A DNA stretch of 64,000 bases, from positions 62,001 to 126,000 of the forward strand of contig NZ_ML771899.1 of the NCBI RefSeq assembly GCF_009733535.1. The letters are read 5' to 3'. Positions 16,202-26,410 of this stretch are shown piece by piece. The position numbers and the translations under genes are program-made. The stretch is from Sphingobacterium endophyticum. GTDB taxonomy: Bacteria; Bacteroidota; Bacteroidia; Sphingobacteriales; Sphingobacteriaceae. The notes beneath the pieces were generated by a model. It had not been told where the DNA came from. It worked only from the letters and a program-made list of their open reading frames with translations, and did not search any database. Numbering within the stretch: the stretch's first letter is position 1; every line of letters begins with the position of its first letter.

Positions 16202-17863
16202 ATGTTGCCAAAAATTGATTTTACGACTACCCAAGCATTTAAATATTTAGCGGATCATTACATAAGTATTAATGAGACGAGCATCAAGGAAATGTTCGCC
16301 AGCGATCCGGCTCGCTTTCAAAAGTTTTCTCTCTATCTAGGGGATATCCTGTTGGACTATTCAAAGAATCGGATTAACGAGGAAACGATGGCCCTATTGA
16401 TTCAGTTGGCACGCGAATGTCAGTTGAAAGATGCAATTGAAGCGATGTTCAATGGCGAAAAGATCAATCAGACGGAAGATCGAGCTGTTCTTCATACCGC
16501 GTTGAGGAATCAGTCCGGAAAACCGGTATTAACCGAAGGAAAAGATGTGATGCCTGAAATCCAGGCCGTCCTTGCAAGGATGAAGGATTTTTCGGAGCGT
16601 GTTATTTCAGGAGCATGGAATGGGTTCACTGGGAAGGAGATTACCGATGTTGTGAATATCGGAATCGGCGGATCGGATTTAGGACCCGTGATGGTCACAG
16701 AAGGATTAAAGGCCTACAAGACCCGTTTGAACCTTCATTTTGTATCGAATGTTGATGGCACACAAATAGCCGAAACTTTAAAAAAATTGGATCCAGAGAC
16801 AACGCTTTTCCTTATCGCCTCCAAGACCTTTACAACGCAGGAAACCATGGCCAATGCGAATTCAGCGAAGGAGTGGTTCTTGAAATCCGGGGCTGAGGAA
16901 TCGGATGTTGCGAAGCATTTTGCGGCATTAAGTACCAATGAAGCCGGTGTTTCAGCATTCGGTATCGATACGAAAAACATGTTTGAGTTTTGGGACTGGG
17001 TCGGGGGACGCTATTCCCTATGGTCGGCAATCGGACTTTCCATCTGCCTGGCCATCGGATTTGATAATTTTGAAAAATTATTGAACGGTGCTTTTGAGGC
17101 CGACGAGCATTTTAGAAATGTCGAATTTGAAGAAAATATACCCGTTATCCTTGCGTTGTTGGGAATCTGGTACAACAATTTCTTTGAAGCGGAAAGCAGT
17201 GCCATCCTGCCATATGACCAATACCTGCATCGGTTTGCAGCCTATTTCCAACAGGGCGACATGGAAAGCAACGGTAAATATATCGATAGAAACGGTAATC
17301 GCGTGGACTATGAAACTGGTCCCATCATCTGGGGTGAACCAGGGACTAACGGTCAGCATGCCTTCTACCAATTGATCCACCAGGGAACGAAACTAATTCC
17401 TTGCGATTTTATCGCTCCAGCAAATTCACACAACCCATTAGGCAAACACCATCAAATGCTGCTCTCGAATTTCTTTGCTCAAACCGAGGCCCTAATGAAT
17501 GGTAAATCGGAAGCCGAAGTGATCGCAGAGCTTCAAAAAGCCGGAAAAACGGAGGAAGAAATTAAAGAATTGGCTCCTTTTAAGGTTTTTGAAGGTAATA
17601 GACCTACCAACTCCTTTTTAATTAAAGAAATTACACCTAAAACATTGGGTGCATTGATTGCATTATATGAACATAAAATCTTTGTTCAAGGTATAATCTG
17701 GAATATATTCAGCTTCGACCAATGGGGCGTGGAACTAGGAAAACAGCTGGCCAATAAGATTCTACCGGAGTTGGATGGTAAAGGGAAGGTTGATACGCAT
17801 GATTCCTCGACCAATGGGCTGATTAATCAGTATAAGACCTGGACAGACAGGATTATAGGATGA
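16202..17863 (+). CDS. pgi: Glucose-6-phosphate isomerase
   Basis: The 553-residue protein is of normal length for the long bacterial PGI. It contains the substrate phosphate-binding block [19 protein letters not shown], the active-site segment [18 protein letters not shown] with the catalytic Glu and His regions, and the C-terminal signature around [15 protein letters not shown] with the catalytic Lys. It interconverts glucose 6-phosphate and fructose 6-phosphate in the cytoplasm, feeding glycolysis and also the mannose and rhamnose nucleotide routes coded further along. It is divergent from prfB and ends in a hairpin terminator. Confidence 0.97.
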   Translation: MLPKIDFTTTQAFKYLADHYISINETSIKEMFASDPARFQKFSLYLGDILLDYSKNRINEETMALLIQLARECQLKDAIEAMFNGEKINQTEDRAVLHTALRNQSGKPVLTEGKDVMPEIQAVLARMKDFSERVISGAWNGFTGKEITDVVNIGIGGSDLGPVMVTEGLKAYKTRLNLHFVSNVDGTQIAETLKKLDPETTLFLIASKTFTTQETMANANSAKEWFLKSGAEESDVAKHFAALSTNEAGVSAFGIDTKNMFEFWDWVGGRYSLWSAIGLSICLAIGFDNFEKLLNGAFEADEHFRNVEFEENIPVILALLGIWYNNFFEAESSAILPYDQYLHRFAAYFQQGDMESNGKYIDRNGNRVDYETGPIIWGEPGTNGQHAFYQLIHQGTKLIPCDFIAPANSHNPLGKHHQMLLSNFFAQTEALMNGKSEAEVIAELQKAGKTEEEIKELAPFKVFEGNRPTNSFLIKEITPKTLGALIALYEHKIFVQGIIWNIFSFDQWGVELGKQLANKILPELDGKGKVDTHDSSTNGLINQYKTWTDRIIG

Positions 17864-17977
17864 TAAAGGTCGGAAAGATTTTATGTCGGAAAGTATGGGG
17901 ATGGATTTGTGATGGCTTGATGGATGTAAGGTCTGAGATAAAGTGAGGTAAATATAAACAATTATATGAATTTGTAT

Positions 17978-18013
17978 AAAAGGGGAAACAGGTTAGTCTG
18001 TTTTTCCTTTTTT
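17978..18013 (+). terminator. Terminator downstream of pgi
   Basis: AAAAGGGGAAACAG, loop GTTAGT, then CTGTTTTTCCTTTTTT form a stem with two G-T pairs followed by a T run. Between pgi and the peptidase gene (17864-18193) nothing else is recognisable. Confidence 0.75.
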
Positions 18014-18193
18014 CATGGGTTTTGATAAAAGGAGGTTTGTGGAATTATAGTTATTTTAAGGGTAGAGATTAAATAGTTTTGGTGAAAGTCTGTGGGAAGG
18101 GAATGGAATAGTTTGGAATGGTGTTGTTTAGGGAAATTGGCAAAAAATCCCGACCTTAGGGTGTACCTAAAAAAATTAACCCAAATAATAGAT

Positions 18194-19792
18194 ATGAAAT
18201 TCAAAAATCGAGCTATTACTTATTTCGGGAGGCTGGCAATGCTGTTTGTTGCTACAGGCTATGCAGTTCATTTAAATGCGCAGCGACTTCCCGCATCACA
18301 GGTTCAGAAATTGGATCCTGTTGTAGAAAAGATTGTTAAGGAAGCCAAGGATAATTCGGAACTGGAGCAACTGGCATTTGAGCTATTGGATGTGGTCGGT
18401 CCAAGATTGGTGGGTACTCCACAGATGACGCACGCGAACGAATGGGCATTAAAGACGTTTCAACGCTGGGGTATCCCTGCAAAGAACCAACAGTTTGGTG
18501 AATGGCATGGCTGGGAGCGTGGAATCTCCCATATCGATATGACCCATCCAAGACAGAAAACCCTGGCAGGAACTCAGCTGGCGTGGAGCCCCACAACAAA
18601 AGGGAAAGCAATCGAAGCTGAAGTTATTGCACTGCCAGCATTTAGAGATTCAATAGCATTCCGTGCCTGGCTTCCGAAGGTTAAGGGTAAATATGTTATG
18701 GTTTCGATGCCTCAGCCTTCCGGAAGGCCAGACTGGAACTGGAAAGAGTATGGTACCCCAGAATCGATCGCCAAAATGAATAAGCAGCGCGACTCTATCG
18801 GTGCATCATGGAATAACAGAATCAAAGCAACCGGTTTAGCGCCAAACTCCATCCCTTCGGTTCTCGAAGATGCCGGTGCTGTCGGGATATTAAGCAGCTA
18901 CTGGTCCGGTGAGTTTGGTGCCAATAAAATTTTTGGTGCTCGTACGCATAAAGCACCTTCCCTGGATATTTCCCTGGAAGACTATGGTATTCTATACCGC
19001 CTTGCCGAAAAGGGATATGCTCCAAGAATAAAGGTAGAGACTTCCTCCAAGCATCTGGGGAATGTTCCTTCCTTCAATACCATCGCAGAAATCAAGGGAT
19101 CGGAATTCCCTGATGAATATGTAATTCTTTCCGCACACCTTGATTCTTGGGAAGGGGGATCTGGAGCGACGGACAACGGTACCGGTACTATTGCCATGAT
19201 GGAAGTAGCTCGTGTATTAAAACAGGTTCTTCCTAATCCTAAACGTACGATCCTAATCGGGCTATGGGGCAGTGAAGAACAGGGCTTGAATGGTTCTAGG
19301 TCCTTTGTGCTTGATAATCCTGAGGTTATTGAGAAAACTCAAGCAGTTTTCAACTTGGACAATGGCACAGGTCGGGTGGCCAATATCAACGGGTCCGGCT
19401 TCGTTCATTCCTATGATTTTATGGGACGTTGGTTGGAGGCGGTTCCAAATGAAATTACGAAAGATATCAAAACACAGTTTCCGGGATCACCAGGAGGGGG
19501 AGGTTCAGACCATGCTTCATTTGTTGCAGCCGGAGTACCGGGCTTTATGTTGAGCTCATTATCCTGGGGGTATTTTAGCAATACCTGGCACACAAACCTG
19601 GACACCTATGATAAATTGGTCTTTGATGATCTGCTATCGAATGTTATCTTGACTGCAGTATTGACATACAAGGCTTCGGAAGAACCGAAATTGGTGGATC
19701 GTGAACAAAGGGTCCTGCCGAAGGATGCCAATGGCCGGGATGCGGTTTGGCCCGCTATAAGGCAGCCCAGAAGATCGGGGGTCGGCTATTGA
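18194..19792 (+). CDS. M28 family zinc metallopeptidase, secreted
   Basis: The 532-residue product has a signal peptide (MKFKNRAITYFGRLAMLFVA then GYAVHLNAQ). A PA-like insert (about 150-250) precedes the M28 catalytic domain with all zinc and catalytic blocks: SAHLDS, GATDNGTG, WGSEEQGLNGSR, NLDNGTGR and GGGGSDHASFVAAGVPGF. It is expected to act in the periplasm or outside the cell as an aminopeptidase or carboxypeptidase of the Q-type. The ATG at 18194 is chosen because it gives a clean signal peptide; an upstream ATG at 18092 would add 34 residues without family character and overlap the leader. It converges with the tail-specific protease gene across a shared terminator. Confidence 0.92.
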   Translation: MKFKNRAITYFGRLAMLFVATGYAVHLNAQRLPASQVQKLDPVVEKIVKEAKDNSELEQLAFELLDVVGPRLVGTPQMTHANEWALKTFQRWGIPAKNQQFGEWHGWERGISHIDMTHPRQKTLAGTQLAWSPTTKGKAIEAEVIALPAFRDSIAFRAWLPKVKGKYVMVSMPQPSGRPDWNWKEYGTPESIAKMNKQRDSIGASWNNRIKATGLAPNSIPSVLEDAGAVGILSSYWSGEFGANKIFGARTHKAPSLDISLEDYGILYRLAEKGYAPRIKVETSSKHLGNVPSFNTIAEIKGSEFPDEYVILSAHLDSWEGGSGATDNGTGTIAMMEVARVLKQVLPNPKRTILIGLWGSEEQGLNGSRSFVLDNPEVIEKTQAVFNLDNGTGRVANINGSGFVHSYDFMGRWLEAVPNEITKDIKTQFPGSPGGGGSDHASFVAAGVPGFMLSSLSWGYFSNTWHTNLDTYDKLVFDDLLSNVILTAVLTYKASEEPKLVDREQRVLPKDANGRDAVWPAIRQPRRSGVGY

Positions 19793-19814
19793 TATGATCT
19801 AAGGCTCGTGGTTA

Positions 19815-19860
19815 AATAACAAAATAGGTCCGAAAAATTTTTCGGACCTATTTTGTTATT
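19815..19860. terminator. Perfect 46-base palindromic bidirectional terminator
   Basis: AATAACAAAATAGGTCCGAAAAA is followed at once by its exact reverse complement, giving a 23-base-pair arm with no mismatch between two convergent genes. A and T runs at both ends make it suitable for stopping transcription from both sides. Confidence 0.85.
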
Positions 19861-19874
19861 AGTAGTGTAATGAA

Positions 19875-21995
19875 TTATTTTTTATTCAACTTGATGTAAT
19901 CGGTAAGTACGTTTGCACTTTCTTCAAGGACGAAGTCGTACTCCAATTTCGGTTGTGGTTGGCCTTCTTTCCATAGGGGCTCGCCTAAGAAGGACAGTTG
20001 CTTGTTAATCCGTTCGCGTTGTTTTAGTCTATTTTTTTCGCGTTCAGCTTTCAGTTTTGCTTCATTCAAAGAGATTGCAGGCATTGTTTCGTTTTTGTTG
20101 AACTCTGCAATGTCCTCCAATAAGAATGAATAGGCAGGCGATTTTTGCATACGTGCTTTGTGAATTTCTTCAAGCTGTGTGTTGATTGGAGAAAGATCTC
20201 CTATTCTTGCGAATTTAGTAGGCTTGATCTGATCCCAAGGCAGAGCTGAGGGCTCGGAGCTTTCGCCGAATTTTTCAGCAGAATATTGGGTTGGGAATGT
20301 AACGTCTGGAGTTACCCCCTTATGTTGGGTACTGCTACCTGTTACACGGTAAAATTTACCCATGGTGATATTGATCTGACCAAATTCGGGAGCTCCATTG
20401 GGAGTGTCAGGATCAGATTCTCCGGCAGCTTTTATCAGCAGCTTGTTGGTTGCGCTAATGAAGCGGGACATATCTACTGCATTCTGTACCGTACCTTTAC
20501 CGTAACTGGTCGAACCTAGGATGATTCCTCTTCCATAATCCTGAATGGCACCGGCAAAAATTTCAGATGCCGAAGCCGAAAAGCGGTTGATAATTACGCC
20601 AAACGGTCCTTCCCATGCTAATCCTACTTCCTCATCGCTATCAACCTGAACTCGGTTTCTGGTATCTCTAACCTGAACTACAGGGCCCTGATCAACAAAT
20701 AAACCTGTCAGCTCAATGGCCTCCTGTAGGGATCCCCCACCATTATTGCGTAAATCCATTAAGACAGCGTCCACACCATCTTGTTTCAGGCTATCCAATA
20801 ATAGCCTAACATCACGGGTGGTACTTTTGTAGTCTTTGTCGCCACGGCGTACCGCATCGAAGTCAATATAGAATTTCGGCAGGTTGATAACCCCGATTTT
20901 GTAGGATTTACCATCTTCACCTTTGATCGTTTTGATTTCCCGTTTTGCTGACTCCTCGGCAAGGATGATTTTTTCGCGGGTTAATTTTACGATTTTCGGC
21001 GCAGAGGCATTGTCAGCGCCAGCAGGTAAGATCTTCAATCTTACGACCGTGCCTTTTTTTCCTTTGATCTTAGCCACAGCTGCGTCCAGTCTCCAGCCGA
21101 TAATATCTTCGAATTCGCCATTATCACCCTGCGCAACACCTACGATCCGATCGTTAATATGCAGCGATTTGTCCTTAAAAGCGGGTCCGCCGGCAATGAT
21201 CTGCTTAATGGTAACCATTTCATTTTCCATTTGTAGCTGGGCGCCGATACCCTCTAAGGTATTGGACATGCTTTCATTGAATGCTTGCGCAAATGAAGGG
21301 TTATAATAGGTCGTATGTGGATCAACGGCGTCCGTCAAGGCGGTCATGATCATTTGGAATGCATCATTGGCATTGGTTTTCTTAGCCTGAGATATCAGGT
21401 TGTTATATCTACTTCGAAGCGTTTCCTTATTCTTTTCAATATCCACTTTGGCAGAGTCACCGGCAGTAAGCCTTAGGTTCAACAGGTCGTATTTAACACG
21501 TTTTCTCCATTGATCCTTGAGTTCTGCTTCCGTACTGAACCACTCCTGCTTTTCCCTGAAGCTTGTATAGGTTTCATCCTTATTAAAATCATGTGCCGCA
21601 TCGATCTGCTCCAGTGCAAAATTCATGCACTGCAAGTATCTGTTGGTATATTTGTTGAAGATATAGAATGCACTGGAAAGATCCCCCTGTCTAAAATCCT
21701 GGCTGATCGTGTTTTTAAACTGTTGAAAATCCTCAATATCAGATTTCAGCATATAGTTCTTACCTTGGTCAACGCCCTCAAGGAGGTTGTCGAATACGAT
21801 ATTTGAAAGGGAATCGCCCATTGGGACTTTTTTATAGCTAAAGTTCTCCAATAGATTAGCGACTTCTTTAGCGATGATTTCGTGTTGCGTTGTTGGTTTA
21901 AGTTCCAATCCCTGCTGATCAAGATTGATGCGAGGTTTCGCCCCACAGGCTACGACAGAAATTAACGCAAGGCAGAAAATGAGATGTTTAAACAT
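19875..21995 (-). CDS. prc: Tail-specific (carboxy-terminal processing) protease, S41 lipoprotein
   Basis: The 706-residue protein starts with a lipoprotein signal (MFKHLIFCLALISVVACGAK, lipobox VVAC), which is why the ATG at 21995 is preferred to the one at 22022. An N-terminal helical domain, a PDZ domain (GIGAQLQMEN, VGVAQGDNG, GKKGTVVRLKIL) and the S41 protease core follow, with the catalytic Ser in SASASEIFAGAIQDYGRG and the Lys in GSTSYGKGTVQ. The C-terminal DUF3340-like region (KSPAYSFLLEDIAEF, KLKAEREKNRLKQRE) identifies the Prc/Tsp branch. It degrades or trims periplasmic proteins by their C-termini. A TTAGCGG/CCGCTAA hairpin lies in the leader (22057-22080), function unknown. Confidence 0.93.
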   Translation of the reverse strand: MFKHLIFCLALISVVACGAKPRINLDQQGLELKPTTQHEIIAKEVANLLENFSYKKVPMGDSLSNIVFDNLLEGVDQGKNYMLKSDIEDFQQFKNTISQDFRQGDLSSAFYIFNKYTNRYLQCMNFALEQIDAAHDFNKDETYTSFREKQEWFSTEAELKDQWRKRVKYDLLNLRLTAGDSAKVDIEKNKETLRSRYNNLISQAKKTNANDAFQMIMTALTDAVDPHTTYYNPSFAQAFNESMSNTLEGIGAQLQMENEMVTIKQIIAGGPAFKDKSLHINDRIVGVAQGDNGEFEDIIGWRLDAAVAKIKGKKGTVVRLKILPAGADNASAPKIVKLTREKIILAEESAKREIKTIKGEDGKSYKIGVINLPKFYIDFDAVRRGDKDYKSTTRDVRLLLDSLKQDGVDAVLMDLRNNGGGSLQEAIELTGLFVDQGPVVQVRDTRNRVQVDSDEEVGLAWEGPFGVIINRFSASASEIFAGAIQDYGRGIILGSTSYGKGTVQNAVDMSRFISATNKLLIKAAGESDPDTPNGAPEFGQINITMGKFYRVTGSSTQHKGVTPDVTFPTQYSAEKFGESSEPSALPWDQIKPTKFARIGDLSPINTQLEEIHKARMQKSPAYSFLLEDIAEFNKNETMPAISLNEAKLKAEREKNRLKQRERINKQLSFLGEPLWKEGQPQPKLEYDFVLEESANVLTDYIKLNKK

Positions 21996-22221
21996 ATATG
22001 TATAATTCTTGAAATTGTTCATTAAAGTTTGACAATAATTAAATTGCTTAATATCATTAGCGGATTATTGTAACCGCTAAATTTAGTTAAAAATCAGGCC
22101 AATGTATGATTGACAACGTAAAATATTCATTTCAATTACTAAAAAACGGAATATTTAAGGTTTATTAACTTTTCCGGCCATCTGCTGCATGGAGGTTTTC
22201 ACGATTAGTCCCAATGATATT

Positions 22222-23313
22222 TTAGAACAATTCGTTTCTTAATTTCCAATAATTTAATAGTTCCTGTTCAGCATCCTTAAAATTTCCCATCATGAGATAG
22301 ATGTCCCCTAGCTTATCGTGGATTGCCAGCTGCAACACCTTGTTGTTTTCGTCATCTGCTAAATTTCTTGCCTTTTCAAACTCAAGCTGTGCGACCTTAT
22401 AATTTTGCTGTACGTATTTTGAGAATGCCAGCATATATTCGATTTCTGGCAGTTGATTTTTTACATTTCGAAGGGTAGCAAGATCCTTGGCCTGAATTAA
22501 GAACCACTGAGCTTCAGTATGCTTGTTCTGAAGCTGGTAAATCTTGGCAAGGCTAATCAACGCATTTACTTTTCCTTCGTGATTTTTTGTTTTGTTAAAA
22601 ATGGGGAATGCACGGCGTATAATCGTATTTTCTGCTGACCGATAATTTTTTTGGTATGCCTGCACCAGGGCGATTCTCACCAGGGTATTTGCCTGGTCGA
22701 CGGGTGCTTTGTTCTCGACTGCCGATTGAAGGAAGGCCTCCTGCATAGCTGCGGCATCCGATAGGTTGCCATTGAACAGGTAGGTGTTTGCCAAATTATG
22801 TTCAAGGACAGATTTTTCGCCCGATCCTGAAGATTTAGCGGCATTGAGTCCACGAATGAGGATGGCGATGGATTTGTCTATTTCACCTTGCTTTAGCAAT
22901 TGAAGGGCATAATTGTTGGACAGTCCTGCCGCAAGGGGAAGGTTTCTGTTAGTCTCCAATTTGCCGATCAAACTATTCCATTCCTGCTCCGTAGTGGGGA
23001 GGGGGTCGAAATTCTGTTTGATGTAGGAAGTGTTCGAGGTTAATTTATAATCCTCAATAATATTTTGATAGTCCAATTGTCGAGCAATGGAGTCAAAGAA
23101 TCCCGTCTTTTCTTTATAGGAGTCGACCAATTCTTCTTCTTTGGTTCTGGGAGGGGGTAGAATATAAACCTTAGGTCCAATCCCAGCGAAGGTGCTATCG
23201 TATTTTGTAACAAATCCTGCCGGATCCAAGGGTTTATTGTTGTTTTGAGCATTTGCGGCAAATCCTGCAAAGAATAAGCCGAGGGCCATTATAACACGCA
23301 CTTTATCAATCAT
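22222..23313 (-). CDS. Secreted tetratricopeptide-repeat protein
   Basis: The 363-residue product has a signal peptide (MIDKVRVIMALGLFFAGFAA then NAQ), an N-terminal linker, and from about residue 130 a series of TPR-like helix pairs (LEHNLANTYLFNGNLSDAAA, NALISLAKIYQLQNKHTEAQ, LAIHDKLGDIYLMMGNFKDA). It is expected in the periplasm as a scaffold or partner; no enzyme domain is present. The ATG at 23313 is chosen over an in-frame TTG at 23319. It precedes the tail-specific protease gene on the same strand (gap about 200 bases), so a shared envelope quality-control role is possible but unproven. A near-consensus promoter lies directly upstream. Confidence 0.8.
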   Translation of the reverse strand: MIDKVRVIMALGLFFAGFAANAQNNNKPLDPAGFVTKYDSTFAGIGPKVYILPPPRTKEEELVDSYKEKTGFFDSIARQLDYQNIIEDYKLTSNTSYIKQNFDPLPTTEQEWNSLIGKLETNRNLPLAAGLSNNYALQLLKQGEIDKSIAILIRGLNAAKSSGSGEKSVLEHNLANTYLFNGNLSDAAAMQEAFLQSAVENKAPVDQANTLVRIALVQAYQKNYRSAENTIIRRAFPIFNKTKNHEGKVNALISLAKIYQLQNKHTEAQWFLIQAKDLATLRNVKNQLPEIEYMLAFSKYVQQNYKVAQLEFEKARNLADDENNKVLQLAIHDKLGDIYLMMGNFKDAEQELLNYWKLRNELF

Positions 23314-23329
23314 TCGCAATTCTTTTTTT

Positions 23330-23360
23330 CAAAAATATCAAATAATTTGAAATAGGCAAT
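23330..23360 (-). promoter_or_regulatory. Promoter of the TPR protein gene
   Basis: On the minus strand ATTG (23357-23360) and TATTTTTG (23330-23337) are exactly 19 bases apart, matching the Bacteroidota promoter. The ATG lies 17 bases downstream of the box. Confidence 0.55.
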
Positions 23361-23436
23361 AGCAGGGGGTATAAGACAACTTGAGTATGACATTATAGAA
23401 TTATTGCCACATTCATATTACTAAAGTGTCATATCA

Positions 23437-23468
23437 TTGGGTTTACTATGAAAATTCGATAGCTTTGT
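23437..23468 (+). promoter_or_regulatory. Promoter of rarA
   Basis: ATTG at 23437-23440 and TAGCTTTG at 23461-23468 are separated by 20 bases, a good match to the consensus. The ATG starts only five bases after the box, implying an extremely short leader. Confidence 0.5.
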
Positions 23469-23473
23469 GAATT

Positions 23474-24754
23474 ATGGTGACAAGGATACCTTTGGCAGAA
23501 CGGATGCGTCCGAAACGTCTTGCAGATTATGTTGGTCAAGAGCATATTATCGGCCAGGGTGCGGTATTGTGGAACGCGATCGAGCAGAAGGTTATCCCCT
23601 CGATGATTTTTTGGGGTCCGCCGGGGGTTGGTAAGACGACCTTGGCCCTATTGATTGCCAAATCGTTGGATCGACCCTTTTATAGTCTAAGTGCGATTCA
23701 ATCAGGTGTTAAGGAAGTTCGAGAAGTAATCGAGAAGGCTGAGCAGATGCGTCAGTTTAACCAAGAGCAGCCTATTCTATTCATCGACGAGATCCACCGG
23801 TTTTCGAAATCCCAACAGGATTCATTGCTGGGGGCAGTAGAACGGGGAACTGTAACACTGATCGGTGCGACCACAGAGAATCCATCCTTTGAGGTCATTT
23901 CAGCGTTGCTTTCCAGGTGCCAGGTGTATGTCCTGAAGGAACTCAGCAAGCAGGAGTTGGTGCGGATCGTGGATCAGGCCATTTCGGAAGACGAATATCT
24001 GAAGGCTGAACATATCAAGGTAAAAGAGTATGAGGCTTTATTACAGCTTTCTGGGGGAGATGCCCGAAAGTTATTGAACATCTTGGAATTGGTATCCCAG
24101 GCCTCTGTTCATAGCAAAGATGAGATCACCAATGAGTTCGTTGCCAGGCATGTGCAGCAGAATAGGGTACGCTACGACAAGTCCGGGGAGCAGCATTACG
24201 ATGTGATATCAGCTTTTATAAAGTCGATACGCGGGAGTGATCCGAATGCTGCGGTGTACTGGCTGGCCCGGATGATAGAGGGGGGAGAGGAACCAAAGTT
24301 TATTGCCAGGCGCTTATTGATCTTAGCGTCGGAAGATATTGGCAATGCCAATCCCAATGCACTATTATTGGCCAACAACTGCTTTCAGGCGGTAAATGTA
24401 ATCGGCTGGCCGGAATCCCGGATCATTTTGTCGCAAACCGTTATCTATCTGGCTTGTTCTGTTAAGAGCAATGCCTCCTATGAAGCGATCAATAAGGCAC
24501 AGGCCTTGGTTCGCAAGACCGGAACCTTATCCGTTCCGTTACATTTGAGGAACGCACCGACAAAATTAATGAAGGAATTAGACTACGGTACCGAATATAT
24601 GTACGCGCATTCCTATGCGGGAAACTTCGTGGAGCAGGAGTATTTGCCAACGGAACTAGGTTCCGTCCAGCTGTACGATCCAGGGAAGAATCCGGCGGAA
24701 GAAAAGATGAGACTTTCCCTTCGTGAAAAATGGAAGAGGAGATATAATTATTGA
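23474..24754 (+). CDS. rarA: Replication-associated recombination protein A (AAA+ ATPase)
   Basis: The 426-residue protein opens with PLAERMRPKRLADYVGQEHI, has a Walker A motif (GPPGVGKTTLA), Walker B (LFIDEIHRF), sensor region (TLIGATTENPSF), and the RarA/WRNIP1/Mgs1 C-terminal domain (SAFIKSIRGSDPNAAVYWLA, ILASEDIGNANPNAL). It acts at stalled replication forks. The exonuclease gene begins 26 bases after its stop and the mannose-1-phosphate guanylyltransferase gene follows, so the three are likely one transcript although the functions differ. Confidence 0.95.
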   Translation: MVTRIPLAERMRPKRLADYVGQEHIIGQGAVLWNAIEQKVIPSMIFWGPPGVGKTTLALLIAKSLDRPFYSLSAIQSGVKEVREVIEKAEQMRQFNQEQPILFIDEIHRFSKSQQDSLLGAVERGTVTLIGATTENPSFEVISALLSRCQVYVLKELSKQELVRIVDQAISEDEYLKAEHIKVKEYEALLQLSGGDARKLLNILELVSQASVHSKDEITNEFVARHVQQNRVRYDKSGEQHYDVISAFIKSIRGSDPNAAVYWLARMIEGGEEPKFIARRLLILASEDIGNANPNALLLANNCFQAVNVIGWPESRIILSQTVIYLACSVKSNASYEAINKAQALVRKTGTLSVPLHLRNAPTKLMKELDYGTEYMYAHSYAGNFVEQEYLPTELGSVQLYDPGKNPAEEKMRLSLREKWKRRYNY

Positions 24755-24780
24755 GTTTAAATATTTACTTTTACAGAAAG

Positions 24781-25305
24781 ATGTTAGATACGTTTACGGC
24801 TATAGATTTTGAATTAGCAACCGCCAAATACAGTAGTGTTTGTTCAGTTGGTATTGTAGAGGTAGTCAATGGCGAGATTGTGAATGAATTTTACAGTTTA
24901 GTTAAGCCGCCACAGAACAAATATATGTGGCAGACCTCACGGGTTCATGGGATAAAGCCCAAACATACCTCTTCAGCGCCAACATTTGAGGAGCTATTTC
25001 CGAGTATTGAACAGCTTCTGGCTTCCAAACATATGGTTGCACATGATGAACTGTTAGATCGTTCTGTATTAAAGGAAACTATGGGCTTTTATTCCTTGGC
25101 GTATGAGAAATTAGGATTGCCGGCTATTTGGGACTGTACCAGTAAGATATATAGGTCATTAGGGTTTGAGCGGACCAAATTAAGTATCTGCTGTGAATTG
25201 ATGGGAGTGGAGTTGAAGCATCATGATGCCCTATCCGACGCACGTGCTACAGCCGAGCTATATTTAAAAGTGGAAGAAGCAATGCAAATGAAGAAACTTG
25301 GGTAA
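24781..25305 (+). CDS. DEDDh 3'-5' exonuclease (DNA polymerase III epsilon-like)
   Basis: The 174-residue protein has the three exonuclease motifs: Exo I in FTAIDFELATA, Exo II around MVAHDELLDRSVL, and Exo III in HHDALSDARATAELY, where H and D complete the DEDDh set. Two metal ions are bound and single-stranded 3' ends are trimmed. It is a stand-alone exonuclease rather than a DnaQ subunit, since no clamp-binding or polymerase-binding tail is visible. The ATG at 24781 is chosen; an earlier in-frame TTG at 24751 overlaps the end of rarA. The position after rarA suggests a DNA repair or fork-processing use. Confidence 0.88.
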   Translation: MLDTFTAIDFELATAKYSSVCSVGIVEVVNGEIVNEFYSLVKPPQNKYMWQTSRVHGIKPKHTSSAPTFEELFPSIEQLLASKHMVAHDELLDRSVLKETMGFYSLAYEKLGLPAIWDCTSKIYRSLGFERTKLSICCELMGVELKHHDALSDARATAELYLKVEEAMQMKKLG

Positions 25306-25307
25306 TC

Positions 25308-26297
25308 ATGGGGAAAATTATAAATGTGATTTTATCAGGGGGAGTTGGCTCACGGTTGTGGCCCTTATCCCGGAAATCGAAACCGAAGCAATACCTTCCG
25401 ATCTTTGATGGGAAAACCTTATTCGAGTGGACAGTTGATCGGAATCAGGAAATTTCCTCGAAGGTTATTTTAGTTGGATCCGTTCAGAACAAGACATTAG
25501 CGGAACCCTATCTGCAGCAGTACGATTACGATATCATCGCAGAGGCGGCGCCCCGCAATACAGCTGCCGCGATTGCTTTTGCGGCGTTTCACGCAGACCC
25601 CGACGATATATTGATCGTGACCCCTTCGGATCATTTGATAGAGGGCCTGGTGAACTACCGTGAGGCGATAAACCAGGGCGTTATGTATGCGCAGGAGGGT
25701 TATATAGCGACTTTCGGAATCGTTCCGACACGTCCGGAGACGGGGTATGGCTATATTGAGCACGAGGGCAATACCGTACTTTCATTTCGGGAGAAACCGA
25801 ACGAAGAAACAGCAAAGGACTTTTTAAAGAAGGGGAATTTTCTATGGAACTCGGGTATTTTCTGTTTTAAGGCGGGGGTATATCTGGAGGAACTTATGCG
25901 TTTCGAACCGAAGCTGTACAATGCTGCTGAAGTGGCTTTTGAATATGCCGAGGACCTTGTTTTGGATGAAGAACATTCAAAGCTTATTCCATCCAAGAGC
26001 ATAGATTATGCTGTGATGGAGCGAAGTGAATTGATTAAGGTTGTCCCTGCTCGTTTCGAGTGGTCAGATATGGGGGCATTTGACTCCCTGTTCGAATATT
26101 TTAAGGGCAAAGGACACCCTGTTGACGAGAATGGCAATATTGTTGTAGGTACTAATAAGCATACCGTATTTGTAGGCTTAAGTAACTGTATGCTAGTGAA
26201 TACGGAAGATGCAGTTTTGGTACTGGACAGGAATCGGGCGCAGGATGTTAAACAGGTTTATGAACAATTGGAAAAAGAGAATTCGACGTTAATCTAA
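25308..26297 (+). CDS. manC: Mannose-1-phosphate guanylyltransferase
   Basis: The 329-residue protein has the nucleotidyltransferase signature GGVGSRLWPLSRKSKPKQYL, the substrate block EAAPRNTAAAIAFAA, VTPSDH, and FREKPNEETAKDFL with NSGIF. It lacks the C-terminal phosphomannose-isomerase domain of long ManC proteins, so it is the monofunctional type. It makes GDP-mannose from mannose 1-phosphate and GTP for polysaccharide synthesis. The start codon lies two bases after the exonuclease stop. A small GCAATTA/TAATTGC hairpin at 26307-26324 follows without a T run. The next gene is a polysaccharide-control phosphatase, which fits the role. Confidence 0.93.
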   Translation: MGKIINVILSGGVGSRLWPLSRKSKPKQYLPIFDGKTLFEWTVDRNQEISSKVILVGSVQNKTLAEPYLQQYDYDIIAEAAPRNTAAAIAFAAFHADPDDILIVTPSDHLIEGLVNYREAINQGVMYAQEGYIATFGIVPTRPETGYGYIEHEGNTVLSFREKPNEETAKDFLKKGNFLWNSGIFCFKAGVYLEELMRFEPKLYNAAEVAFEYAEDLVLDEEHSKLIPSKSIDYAVMERSELIKVVPARFEWSDMGAFDSLFEYFKGKGHPVDENGNIVVGTNKHTVFVGLSNCMLVNTEDAVLVLDRNRAQDVKQVYEQLEKENSTLI

Positions 26298-26410
26298 TCT
26301 ATTGTAGCAATTAGGGATAATTGCACGTATAAATTAAACCTTTGAAGGGTTCTTAACGTCTAATAGAAAGATATAACCTATTACCAAACAACTTAATATT
26401 TTGAGAAACT

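Noticed and set aside
22057..22080. Hairpin TTAGCGG/CCGCTAA as a terminator between the TPR and protease genes
   Set aside because: No T run follows on either strand; left as an unexplained small hairpin.
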